Origin: Nageia nagi
Taxonomy: Eukaryota; Pinophyta
NCBI GenBank assembly: GCA_050084985.1
Contig: JBITNC010000001.1
Span: 189,224,001-189,288,000, forward strand
Length of the DNA stretch: 64,000 nucleotides
Direction: 5' to 3'
Part shown: in pieces, positions 10,647-20,200 of the stretch
Numbering within the stretch: the stretch's first letter is position 1
Layout of the letters: each line of letters begins with the position of its first letter
The notes under the pieces: generated by a model
What the model saw: the letters and a program-made list of their open reading frames with translations, nothing else
What the model was told of the DNA's origin: nothing
Databases searched by the model: none
Made by a program: the position numbers and the translations under genes

Positions 10647-11034
10647 ATTGAAATATATATAAAAAAAAAAAGAGAGGAACACGTAGTTGGTTCAGGTCAT
10701 TAACGGATGTCATGGTCAGGAGATTGGGAAGATTTATGACGTTATAACAGGAGCGCCGGCGTTGTATTTCGTGATAATAGGGCCACCGGCGGTCCTCTTT
10801 TAGTAGATAAACAGAGAAAAGCAAAAGATTCCATGCACGTTCGCAACATGAAAGGTCAGGATTGCAGATCATATCGTTGGCATTCGTTCGCAAAGATCAT
10901 GGAACATCAAAATTCACGCATCACAAGTACATGTACAAAGAACAAATCAGGTACCAAAGTTTCTATTTTTATATATATCATGCTCAAAATGTTTTTGTTT
11001 ACAATGCAAACTGGATGAGATTACATAGAATGAT
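10647..11034 (+). other. Tat-1 spacer between gag and antisense gene
   Basis: Stop-rich sequence with an A-run near 10664-10673 and two GC palindrome copies. It is the point where pol should lie; nothing of protease, RT, RNase H or integrase is detectable. It also holds the 3' end of the antisense gene transcript. Confidence 0.6.
10750..10795. repeat. two GC-rich palindrome motifs
   Basis: GGAGCGCCGGCGTTGT (10750-10765) and GGGCCACCGGCGGTCC (10780-10795), both aligning along all 16 positions with the LTR motif GGACCGCCCGCGGTCC. The second is followed by CTCTT exactly as in the LTR. Confidence 0.75.
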
Positions 11035-13300
11035 TTAGAGTCTCCTACTAGACCCCCCACCCCCTACACTAGAGCTAGTAGCCCTGCTAGAGGTGCCACC
11101 CCCGCACCGTGCCCTATATTTCTCTGCGCGGGCCTTCTCCTCGTCGATCTATCTCTCGGCCTGGCGAAGCTGCTCGTAGAGGACCTTGATTTCTTTGTTG
11201 GCCGCCTGTAAGTCCTGATAGATACCGGCATAATCTCCTCCTCCGAACTGTAGACGGACCTGTAGCTCTCTGATCTCCTCATCCTTCTGATCGATTTGGC
11301 TACGCAGCCTAGCAATCTCAACCTCAGGATCTGTGACATAGCATTAACATATCATGTTAGTTCCTTGCGTATTATGAAAAATAGAAAGTCAAAGCAAAGT
11401 AAAAGAGAAAGTAGTTTACCATCATCATCTTCATAGTAGTCTTCATCCTCCCAGTCTGATTCTGTCTTATATTCAGGTTCATATTCATCCTGGTCCGGAT
11501 CAGTCTCCTCATTATCGTCATGCCCTGCATCTAGAGATGTGTCACGAGCGTATGAAGAGCTACCCTCCCCTCCCCATCCTCCCGTGGTGAAGGGAGTGTC
11601 CCACCCGTCTCTGTGTCTCTTGGGTCCTCATCCTCCCATGCATCGTCACCCACGTCAGTATCGTGAATGCCTATGTGGTGAGGGCAGCGTGTCCTCCACC
11701 AGTCTAGATAGTCCTCTGTATGATCAGGTCCATCTATGTCATCATCGACATCATAGTCGGAGTCCTCGCTGGGGGACTCCCAATCTAGGTCCCAGTCTGG
11801 AACTGGCTCATAATCCTTTGGGAGGTGCCTACTACGGTAGTAGCGCACTACCATCCTGCAGTCATCCGGTATACCCTGCTGGAGGCCGAATTGACGGAGT
11901 ACCCGCTCTGGCCTGTATGGCTCCACTAGTGCCCTCCGTGCCTGTAGATAGGTAGGGTGTCTCACCCATATCATCTCCTCTAGGTCTTCCTCCCACTCTG
12001 GTACACCTCCCCGATAAGGATGCCAGTAGATCTGCACCTCCTGTAGTAAGTCAAGTCGCACATGCCATCCCTCTAGGTCTATGTTAGGGAAGTCTGGTAC
12101 CTCGGTCGTCACCCACCGTTGCCAGGTGGGGGCATCATCCGGCTGGTCTAGGGGCAGTATAGTCGGTCTAGAAATAGTGATGTGTTCATAGGCCCACACC
12201 TGCAGGATCATAGAGTGAGCCACCTATCTCCCCTTTCTCTCCACCTCTGCAAAGCCGTGGAGATCATGATAAAGTTGTGCCAGTATTGCGGGGCACCATG
12301 CATATCGCTGTCTGTGAATAACCATGTCCTGAATGATAGGAATCATACCCACTGGGAAGGTCTCACTGCTCTTGTCTGGATAAACAATAGCATCTAGAAG
12401 GTAGGCAATGAGGAGCCTCATCCGCAGGTCACCTCGTGCTGGAGGATCCTCTGGCACATGTCTCACTAGTGACACACCTCTCTTCCTATGGTTCACCTCG
12501 TCTGATCCCATCAGCCATGTAGCCCATACCTCTGCCTGTTCCAAGCTCGGAACAGGAATCATGTTCACCAGTTTCCCCCTGATAGGAAGTTTAGTAATCC
12601 TGTAGATATCCTCTAAAGTCACTGTAATCTCACCAGTGGGAAGGTGAAAGGTGTTGGAATTCAGATCCCACCTCTCCATCAAAGCTGTAAGCATGTTGCG
12701 GTCATGAAACACATATTCAGCAAATGCAAGGTGGCTGAATGAAATATCCTCTAGAATACTCCGGGCTGCGTCAGTTTGGGGCCACTGTTGGGCAGTGGTG
12801 AAGGCAGCACTCTTGCCGGATGGTCGCATGAGGTATGCACGGTCCTGCAAGAAAAGAATGACAAAAGATAAGTTAGTGTCAAGGTATAAAACACATAATA
12901 GCAAAAATAGTATTGGTGAAAAGGACCGCCCACGGTCTAGATCAGGTGAGAAAGGACCGCCCATGGTCCAAACTAGGGCAGAAAGGACCGCCAGCGGTCC
13001 TGTTTTCGTGAATAAAGGTGATGAAATTCAGGGTACAGGTTCGTACGGATGAGCTTAGTGCAGCCATGATACCAGAAATTTAGAAAAATAGAGTGAAAAG
13101 GGAAAACGTAGGGCTAGGGTTTGCAACAGGAAAACCCTAGGGGCAGTTCAAGAAACCAGTGTATAAGCAGCTAAAAATCGGAAGACAAGCAAAAGCGTAG
13201 CAAGGAAAAGGTAGGAGATGCAATGTACCTGATTACTAGCAGGAGAATCAGCTACCAATGCAGCTCTGTGTCCAGCTCAGCGTGTGATAGGTAGGGCCAT
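11035..13300 (-). pseudogene. antisense plant-mobile-domain (PMD) gene in Tat-1
   Basis: Three exons on the minus strand. Exon 1 (13229-13300): ATG plus 24 codons, TGA at codon 8. Intron 1 (12845-13228) ends TTTTCTTGCAG. Exon 2 (11420-12844) carries the PMD: MERWDLNSNTFHLPTGEIT followed by LEDIYRITKLPIRG, then SYxx-type helices to HDLHGFAE and MILQVWAYEHI; after that an acidic stretch (WDLDWESPSEDSDYDVDDD). TAG at 12224-12226 and a one-base slip in the G-rich run near 11560-11572 interrupt it. Intron 2 (11331-11419) has GTAAAC and TCACAG ends. Exon 3 (11035-11330) is a coiled coil (EVEIARLRSQIDQKDEEI), with TAG at 11149-11151, then a Ser/Gly-rich tail. PMD proteins include Arabidopsis MAIN/MAIL1 and many TE-borne relatives. 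Orientation and position match the antisense extra ORF of Tat elements. Splice phases agree across both introns. Confidence 0.8.
12923..13000. repeat. three GC-rich palindrome motifs in PMD intron 1
   Basis: GGACCGCCCACGGTCT (12923-12938), GGACCGCCCATGGTCC (12954-12969) and GGACCGCCAGCGGTCC (12985-13000), evenly spaced at 31 bp and each preceded by GAAA or AAAA. The variable bases are at the centre; the arms are conserved. Confidence 0.88.
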
Positions 13301-13595
13301 AGCGTGCAGCACAGCAATACAAGAAGAATCCCTAAGTGATAGTGACAAAATCACCAGCTAAACCTCTCTGAATCAGTCTCTCAAGCTCTAGGATGCTCTC
13401 AGCTATGAAAATGACAGGGTGAACAAATGAGGAAGGGTGGGGCCCCATTTATAGAAAGGTTAGGGCACACACTTCAAGATGAATTTCGATTTAAGCATTT
13501 GGCATACGTGGACAAGCAATTAAGCATCAATCTGGAATCCAGGAGTGATTCGCAGAGACCTAATTTTCACGATTTTTGATGAGTCCTCAAGAAAA
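13301..13595 (-). promoter_or_regulatory. 5' flank of the antisense PMD gene
   Basis: Between the putative ATG and the GC palindromes. On the minus strand a TATA box lies at 13447-13453, about 150 bp before the ATG, so a host-type promoter and 5' UTR are plausible. No other motif is claimed. Confidence 0.5.
13447..13453 (-). promoter_or_regulatory. TATA box for antisense PMD gene
   Basis: TATAAAT on the minus strand (in CTATAAATGGGGCC). Distance to the predicted exon 1 ATG is about 150 bp. The surrounding sequence is not the LTR, so this promoter would be separate from the element promoter. Confidence 0.5.
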
Positions 13596-13657
13596 GGACC
13601 GCCCGCGATCTTAGAGAAGGCCGCCGGCGTTCTAAGTCAAAGGATCGCCCACGTTCC
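13596..13657. repeat. three GC-rich palindrome motifs upstream of PMD promoter
   Basis: GGACCGCCCGCGATCT (13596-13611), AGGCCGCCGGCGTTCT (13618-13633) and GGATCGCCCACGTTCC (13642-13657), at 22-24 bp spacing. All align with the LTR motif over 16 bases; arms are less perfect than in the intron cluster. Confidence 0.75.
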
Positions 13658-13764
13658 TTTATCCAGAAAATCAGCTTATTGAGTATCATGAGTGCATCAT
13701 AGATGTTTGACGAATGATATATCCATGAGAATATTGCTTTGAGTTTTTATGTTTGCAGACTTGA

Positions 13765-14395
13765 GTGATCAGATTATCATGCTTGTGAGTGGAGTCCAGC
13801 TCCCGTGATCAGATTATCATGCTTATGAGTGGAGTCCAGCTCCCATAGTCAGCTTATCATGTGCTTATCATGTGACTATGAGTGGAGTCCAGCTCCCATA
13901 GTCAGCTTATCATGTGCTTATCATGCTTGTGAGTGGAGTCCAGCTCCTGTGGTCAGATTATCATGCTTTTGAGTGGAGTCCAGCTCCCATGGTTAGATTA
14001 TCATGCTTGTGAGTGGAGTTCCAGCTCCCGTGGTCAGATTATCATGCTTTTGAGTGGAGTCCAGCTCCCATGGTTAGATTATCATGCTTGTGAGTGGAGT
14101 TCCAGCTCCTGTGATCAGATTATCATGCTTATGAGTGGATTCCAGCTCCCATAGTCAGCTTATCATGTGCTTATCATGTGGCTATGAGTGGAGTCTAGCT
14201 CCCATAGTCAGCTTATCATGTGCTTATGAGTGGAGTTCAGCTCCCATAGTCAGCTTATCATGCTTATGAGTGGAGTCCTAGCTCCCATAGTCAGCTCATC
14301 ATGTGCTTATGAGTGGAGTTCAGCTCCCATAGTCAGCTTATCATGTGCTTATGAGAGGAGTCCAGCTCCCATTATCAGCTTATCATGCTTCTTGG
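13765..14395 (+). repeat. Tat-1 tandem repeat A (about 38-50 bp units)
   Basis: More than a dozen copies of a unit like GAGTGGAGTCCAGCTCCCAT, then AGTCAGCTTATCATGTGCTTAT. Variant units carry GATCAGATTATCATGCTT. Some short open frames cross it but they are products of the repeat. Confidence 0.92.
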
Positions 14396-14940
14396 TGGAG
14401 TGTCAGCTCCATCAGTTTATCACTTGTTTTGTGCAGTTCGGTTCTTATGTGACTGCAGCCAGTGTGAAGGCTCAGTTGTATGGAACTTAGCTCTCCCTAT
14501 CAGCTTATCACTTGTTTTGCAGAGTTCGGTTCTTATGTGACTGCAGCCAGTGTGAAGGCTCAGTTGTATGGAACTTAGCTCTCCCTATCAGCTTATCATT
14601 ATTTTGCGGAGTTCGGTTCTTATGTGACTGCAGCCAGTGTGAAGGCTCAGTTGTATGGAACTTAGCTCTCCCTATCAGCTTATCATTGTTTTGCGGAGTT
14701 CAGTTCTTATGTGACTGCAGCTAGTGTGAAGGCTCAGTTGTATGGAACTTAGCTCTCCCATCAGCTTATCATTGTTTTGCGGAGTTCGGTTCTTATGCAA
14801 CTTGGTGTGAAGGCTCAATTGTGTGGAACTTAGCTCTCCCCATCAGCTTATCATTGTTTTGCAGAGTTCGGTTCTTGTGCAACTGCGGTACACCTCTTGG
14901 TGCGAAGGCCGAGTGTGCGGAACTTAGCTCTCCTTGTGTA
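14396..14940 (+). repeat. Tat-1 tandem repeat B (82-88 bp units)
   Basis: Six copies with GTTCGGTTCTTATGTGACTG or variants at 14436, 14524, 14611, 14698, 14784 and 14866, spaced 88, 87, 87, 86 and 82 bp. Each contains CAGTTGTATGGAACTTAGCT. The last copies are more diverged. Confidence 0.93.
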
Positions 14941-15135
14941 TGGTTATGGTTATCTTGTGTTGTCATGTGTGTTATCATGTCTTGTCTTGTGAGTTGATCA
15001 TGTGTGTTATCATGTCTTGTCTTGTGAGTTGATCATGTGTGTTATCATGTCTTGTCTTGTGAGTTGGTCATGTGTGTTATCATGTCTTGTCTTGTGAGTT
15101 GGTCATCATGTCTTGTCTTGTGAAATGGTCTTGTC
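14941..15135 (+). repeat. Tat-1 tandem repeat C (35 bp units)
   Basis: Four to five copies of GTTGATCATGTGTGTTATCA plus TGTCTTGTCTTGTGA. The last is shortened. Together with repeats A and B this fills the 3' region before the polypurine tract. Confidence 0.9.
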
Positions 15136-15488
15136 AAGTTGTCGTCCGGCCGGCATGTGTGGTTAAGTCATCTGTCCTGTCATTGTCATGTGTGTTGTCA
15201 AGCATGTTGTCTTGGGTCATCAGCATTGCAGCAAGATTATCAGATTATCAGACATATCAGGCTATCACCTTCTACAGCAAAACGCAAGGGGCAAGCATGC
15301 CCAAGGTAATATCAAAAGGGAGTTTTCTCAACCTATATCTAGTATTAATGAGCTTTATCATGATATTATTTAAAGTTCAGAATGGTGAATGTTTATCATT
15401 TCTTATTAAAATTGTGTGCTATGATAGTGAGTTTTTACTTTGAATGCAAAATCTCAGGTCACCTCATGTTTCTTTCGATTTCACATCC
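15136..15488 (+). other. Tat-1 region between repeats and polypurine tract
   Basis: An open frame of 123 codons crosses it, but composition and lack of motif give no reason to call a gene. Nothing else is seen. Confidence 0.4.
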
Positions 15489-15497
15489 AAAGTGGGG
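15489..15497 (+). other. Tat-1 polypurine tract
   Basis: AAAGTGGGG, followed by CATC and the 3' LTR start TGTTAACAC. The Tat-2 element shows the same layout on the minus strand (AAAGGGGGGG, CATC, AGTTGACAC at 47268-47283). Confidence 0.75.
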
Positions 15498-15501
15498 CAT
15501 C

Positions 15502-16304
15502 TGTTAACACATAAAAATGATTTTATGCTTTTAAATCAATGAATTAATGAAATATGCTTGGCTTAACTATATGTCTTGAATGGATTAAAGTGATAATATC
15601 AATGTTTGGCTTGAATATGAATATTGCATGGTTTATCTTGAATATTGCATGGATTATCTTGTTTATTGATGTATTTATCTTAAATATTGTGAATTAACCT
15701 TATTTATGTAGATGCACGCCGACCTATGGGTGGTATTATCTATTATCTATATAAATAAGGGATCTAATAGTAAGTCCACAACAACAAGGATACACATGAT
15801 CCCGCGTATGGTCTTGTAAGTGGCTACCCCTAAGGTATCTCTTGGTACCGCCTACAAGGCTGTGGTTTGTGTGCTTCCTCTCGTGAGCTATACTGACACC
15901 TGCGATCTATTCTGATATCACTGCTATCTTGAGACATCCGTACTGAAGTTCTGGACTTAATCGAGAGGTCAAGAATCATCAAAAATAAGACCGTCGATGC
16001 TCTAATATCACTGACACGGACCGCCCGCGGTCCTCTTCTGGCATCTTCACAGGTTATTGCATTGGTGGACAGGCAGCTCATCATCAGTATATTGCCAACA
16101 TCTTCGTCTTTCGGTGTCAGGTACGTTCCGTGAGGTAAGTACACAAATTACAGCCTTGGTTGTTGCAGTTACATTTCTGAATTGGTTATCTTGTTCATTG
16201 TTATCTAGAATAAATTGCTATCCGTAGCTAGAATACAGATAATATTGAGTGTGTAGATAATTGCTTATTTATTTATTTGCACTCTCAATTTTTATTTGTA
16301 AACA
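15502..16304 (+). repeat. Tat-1 3' LTR
   Basis: 803 bp, starting TGTTAACAC and ending GTAAACA. Compared with the 5' LTR it lacks about 31 bp between the two degenerate palindrome copies, leaving a single fused version near 15988-16003. The perfect palindrome is at 16018-16033. Confidence 0.93.
16018..16033. repeat. GC-rich palindrome motif, 3' LTR copy
   Basis: GGACCGCCCGCGGTCC, identical to 9052-9067. Confidence 0.85.
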
Positions 16305-16309
16305 ACATC
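16305..16309. repeat. right target-site duplication of Tat-1 (ACATC)
   Basis: Exact match to 8499-8503, directly after the LTR end GTAAACA. Confidence 0.9.
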
Positions 16310-16726
16310 TTTGTGATAACTTATAGTGCATCATTGATCAATTTATAGATGGTATTACTTAGTTCATTTATTTTATGATTGATATGAATGTTTTATATGA
16401 TGCATCTAATTGATCTTATTTATGAGTTGCTTGTAGCTTGCAAGTTTCATCTTGATAATGTAGGTTATTACTTCAAGTGGGTAGGCTCATGAAGGCTCAC
16501 ATGTGAACTTAGTAATTGATCAACTATACTTATAATGAAATCAATGCTAGTTAATGATTGTATTATAAACCATTTTGTCAAATGGTATTGTAGTGAATCT
16601 TAAACTAAGATTTTGCTTATTTCTTAAAGTTGTAAAAGTTCTCATCTCCACTTGTATCTATATGGAAGAGAATTATCTCTTTCTTCTTTTCTCTACTCTA
16701 TATCCCAATATTACGTTAAGCAGGAG
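16310..16726 (+). other. copia-1 3' untranslated region, right part
   Basis: Continues the copia-1 sequence after Tat-1. It parallels 62510-62986 of copia-3 (TATGATGCATCTAATTGATCTT, AGTTGCTTGTAGCTTG, CATTTTGTCAAATGGT). It ends in a degraded polypurine tract, TTAAGCAGGAG, where copia-3 has TTAAGGGGGAG. Confidence 0.65.
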
Positions 16727-17167
16727 TGTTAGAATTTGTAATGTAATATCATGTAATATTTCTCTTTAATGTAAATTCACTTAATGCTTAAAGTATATTT
16801 AGATACCTTAAAATATTAAAGGATTAAATATAGGAAGGGGATTAAACATAGAAATATCTTTAACCTTACCCTTGGGTTAAAGGGAGGTTAAAGAGTTCTT
16901 ATAAATAAAGGTACCCCCTCTCATATTGTATAATTGTAAAATAAACTTTGCTCTTGGTTTAGCGTTTGGAGAGAGAGGAGAGATTTTGTAAGAGAGATTC
17001 TTGAGAATAAGATCTTGGTTAGTGGATGTACTCCCAAGGAGGGAGGAACCACTTTATATTTATGTTATTTATGAGATTAGCTTATTATGTTATTGTGTTG
17101 ATGTTGTAAGTGCCTTGTTGAGATCTTAGTAAACTAGAGATTAATCTAGAAAGGGTTAATTTAATCA
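16727..17167 (+). repeat. copia-1 3' LTR
   Basis: About 441 bp, begins TGTTAGAATTTGTAATG and ends AATTTAATCA, followed by ATATC (17168-17172). It aligns with the 5' LTR with visible substitutions and small indels, more than between the Tat-1 LTRs, consistent with copia-1 being the older of the two. Confidence 0.85.
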
Positions 17168-17172
17168 ATATC

Positions 17173-17379
17173 AAACTCTCCTATCTAGATTATACCACCA
17201 CATCATAAAGGAAGTAGCTATTACCTAACAATATTCAATTTATGTTCTTTTTATGATATTACGATCTAATATAACAGGTTCAAAACATCCTTACGACACT
17301 CAAGTTTGATCCTAAAATCAGATCAAAATCATACTTCTATAAGATTATAACTAGGTCTACTATCAAGTCAAAACTTGCA
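17173..17379. other. gap without feature
   Basis: AT-rich, stop-rich on both strands; nothing recognised. Confidence 0.3.
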
Positions 17380-19210
17380 TTTATATCAGAAGCATTTCCT
17401 TGCAATTGGATCGAAACCAACAACTATGTGAATGTACGCAACTACATTGGATGCACGGCCTAGATGCATAGAGATGCATCCAAGTCGATTGTATAAGCCT
17501 ATGCAACTGTGTTGGATGCATTTATGTGCATTCAGATTGAATGCATAGAATGAGTTGGCTACATTTTCTTGCATCTAATAGGAAATGTGCATTTGGGCCA
17601 ACTGCATTTCCTTGTATCCAAGTCAACTATTTTTTCCTGCATCTAATAGGAAACTTGAAATGCATGCCGTAAGCTCTTTTTTTTAGCAAAAGAGATCATG
17701 TAACCACTCGTTGAAAAGGGTTTTTCATGAACTTTCCAATGGTGTATCATTTTTCTCCATTAGACATATCTAGAAAAAGTTATGGGCAATGGTGTATAGT
17801 TTGAAGCTTGAAAAGTAGATCAATCATTTGTAAAAGGTCATAACTTTTTCTAGAGACATCTAATAGGGGGAAATGAAACACCATTGAAAAGTTTATTAAA
17901 AAATCTTTCCAACAAGTGGTCACATGACCTCTTTTGCTCATAAAATAAGCCTAAGGTATGTGTTTGATGTTTCTTATTAGATGCTAGAAAATGCAACTAA
18001 TCTTGATGCATAGATATGCATTCAACCCAATTTCATATTTGTGCATCCAAACCGGCTGCATTTTCCTACATTCAATAGGAAACTTCAAATACATGTTGTA
18101 GGCTCATTTTTTTAGCAAAAGAGGTCATGTAACCACTCGTTGGAAAGGATTTTTCATAAAATTTCCAATGGTTTATCATTTTTCCCATTAAATGTCTTTA
18201 GAAAAAAGTATGGGAAATGGTGTATAATTTGAAGCTTGAAAAATAGATCATCAATTTTCAAAAGGCCATAACTATTTTTAAAAACATCTAATGGGGGCAA
18301 ATAAAACACTATTGGAAAGTTCATTAAAAAACTTTCAAATAAGTGGTTACAAAGCCATTTTGTTCAAAAAATGAGCTCAAAGCATGTGGTTGAAGTTTTC
18401 TATAGAATGCAAGAAAATGTAGCCGATCCAGATGCACATATATGCAATCCGGTCATATGCATATTTGCATATCCAGGTTGACTACATTTTTCTACATTCG
18501 GTAGGAAACTTCAAATGCATACTTTGGGCTCATTTTTAAGCAAAATATGTCTTGTAACCACTTGTTAGAAAGTGCTTTTCATGAACTTTCTAATGGTGTA
18601 TCATTTTTCCCCATTAGACATCTTTAGAAAAAGGTATGGGCAATGGTGTATAATTTGAAGCTTGAAAAATAAATCATCAATTTTCAAAAGGTCATATTTT
18701 TTTATAGATACATATAATAGGAAAAAATGATACACCATTGGAAAGTTCATAAAAACCCATTTTCAACAAGTGGTTACATGACCCATTTTACTCAAAAAAT
18801 GAGCCCAAAGCATGTGCTTGAAGTTTTCTATCAAATGAAGGAAAATTCAGCCAGCTCAGATGTATAGATATGCAACCGGGTTGGATGCATATTTGTACAT
18901 CTGAGCTGGCCATATTTTTGGGTTGCATATTTATGCATCCATGCTGACTACATTTTTTGGTTTCATATTTGTGCATCTAGGTTGGCTGCATTTTCCTACA
19001 TTCGGTAGGAAACTTGAAATGCATGCTTTGGGCTCATTTTTTGAGCAAAATGGGTCATGTAAACACTTGTTGGAAAGGTTTTTTCATGAACTTTTCAATA
19101 GTGTATAATTTCCTCACATTATATATCTCTAGAAAATGTTATGATTTTTTGAAGATGGCTGATCTATATTGTAAGATTCAAATTATGCATAACCTCATAA
19201 AATGTTAAGG
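17380..19210. repeat. tandem array of palindromic units (period about 430 bp)
   Basis: Units near 17648-17985, 18070-18405 and 18505-18835 plus a half unit at 19008-19150. Within each, the left arm runs GGAAACTTGAAATGCATGC, GGGCTCATTTTT.AGCAAAA, TCATGTAACCACT.GTTGGAAAGG, ATGAACTTTCCAATGGTGTA, and CTAGAAAAAGTTATGG; the right arm is its reverse complement at roughly 80% identity over about 140 bp. The centre of about 50 bp contains TTTGAAGCTTGAAAA. Spacers carry repeated ATGCATAGATATGCATCCAA-like sequence. Short open frames (17386-17574, 18788-18976, 18923-19108) are repeat-derived. Confidence 0.85.
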
Positions 19211-19489
19211 TGAAATGCTCTAAACATCCAATTGCATATCTGATGGTGTTGACTTGATTGCATATATATTGGCCCCAATCTAGTTGCATATTTTATCAAA
19301 TTGGCCTAGTTACATGGATATATGATGTCAGATTGGTTGTATCCATATGTGATGTTGGTTCGATTACAAAATATTTGATATTGAAACAGTTGCATAAAAT
19401 CTAGATATGGTGTTAAATTGAATGCAAAGTATTTTATGAACCTATTGCAAAATATTTGGTATTGAGTTGGTTACAAATTTTTCATCAAT
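19211..19489. other. AT-rich gap
   Basis: Contains several TTGCATA/ATTGGTTGCAT-like words that may be decayed spacer of the array on its left. No coding match. Confidence 0.3.
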
Positions 19490-20200
19490 TTTTTAACATC
19501 CTTTTTAAATTTTATATAAAAATCATCTACCTATTTATCAGTTCACCATCATTTCTAAACAAGTTTATGGGAGATTCGCTAAGATTTTATATGTTGATTT
19601 AGGAGGAGGCATCTTAAAATTGACCTTGCTTCCTCGAAAATGATATTCCCAAGATGTTTGATCTCACGCCATTCGAAGGAACATTTGGAGCACTTAGCAT
19701 ATAATTTATTTTATTAAAGGAGTTATAAAGTTTGATCTAAATGGGCCAAATGATTCCTCCATGTCTTGCTATAGATAAAAAAAATCAACAAAGAAAAATA
19801 AAGTAAATTTATGAAGATAAGGGAGAAATATCTAGTTCATTAAACTCTAGAAGGTGGAAGGAACATTAGTAAGTTTGAATGGAATTATTAAGAATTCATA
19901 ATGGCCTTCATGTGTACGAAAGGTTGTATTTGGAATGTCTTCTTCATGGAGTCAAATTTGATGATATCTTGATCATATTCTAATTTGGAGAAATACTTGA
20001 CACCATGTAATTCATCTAGCAATTCATCAATGATAGGAATAAGAAATTTATCTTTCACAGTGATTCTATTAAGAGCCCAAATGTTTATGTACATATGATA
20101 ATACTCATTCTTTTGTTGGACTAATAGTACCAAAGAAGAGTAAGGACTTACATTTAGTCTAATGATCTCAGGTTATAGCATTTCCTATACCAATTTTTCA
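19490..20200 (-). pseudogene. Ty3/gypsy reverse transcriptase relic (gypsy-B)
   Basis: Minus-strand text at 19888-20133 reads ALNRITVKDKFLIPIIDELL, DELHGVKYFSKL, then (after frame changes) [21 protein letters not shown], the hallmark run of plant gypsy RT. Further left, KCSFEWREIKHLGNI resembles the KCSFG...YLGH block. Many stops and frameshifts. It breaks off near 19490 before RNase H. Confidence 0.85.

Larger units (their letters stand above)
8504..16304 (+). mobile_element. Tat-1: young, pol-less Tat/Ogre-type Ty3/gypsy element
   Basis: A 7.8-kb insertion bounded by near-identical LTRs (8504-9338, 15502-16304) and an exact ACATC duplication. By eye the LTRs differ at about five bases, a 1-bp indel and a roughly 31-bp block, so the insertion is recent. 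Internal order: primer site, gag with two stops, no protease, RT, RNase H or integrase at all, an antisense PMD gene, three blocks of tandem repeats, polypurine tract. Tat-lineage elements are known for antisense extra ORFs and hypervariable tandem repeats next to the 3' LTR, which is the basis for the lineage call. Without pol it must have moved with enzymes supplied in trans. Confidence 0.88.
2040..17167 (+). mobile_element. copia-1: complete, inactive Ty1/copia element interrupted by Tat-1
   Basis: Two related LTRs (2040-2504 and 16727-17167) flanked by ATATC bound this element. Inside are a tRNA-iMet-type primer site, a long leader, and integrase, RT and RNase H text on the plus strand, the order integrase then RT being diagnostic of copia. 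No recognisable gag or protease is present; the place where gag should be holds tandem repeats instead. Removing the 7.8-kb nested Tat-1 insertion and its duplicated target leaves about 7.3 kb. Every coding block has stops or frameshifts. The 3' LTR still begins with the canonical TGTTAGAATTTG; the 5' LTR begins TATTAG. Confidence 0.85.

Noticed and set aside
11064-11339. 91-codon minus-strand frame rich in Arg and Ser
   Set aside because: Wrong frame of exon 3; the spliced frame gives a coherent coiled coil instead.
11539-11955. 138-codon plus-strand open frame rich in Pro, Ser and His
   Set aside because: It is the complement of the acidic and PMD exon of the antisense gene; composition follows from that.
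14230-14724. Open frames of 70-86 codons across tandem repeats A and B
   Set aside because: They are periodic translations of the repeats and change frame with unit length.
13765-15135. Could the regularly spaced repeats be a CRISPR array?
   Set aside because: Units are contiguous tandem repeats without unique spacers, in a plant retrotransposon.
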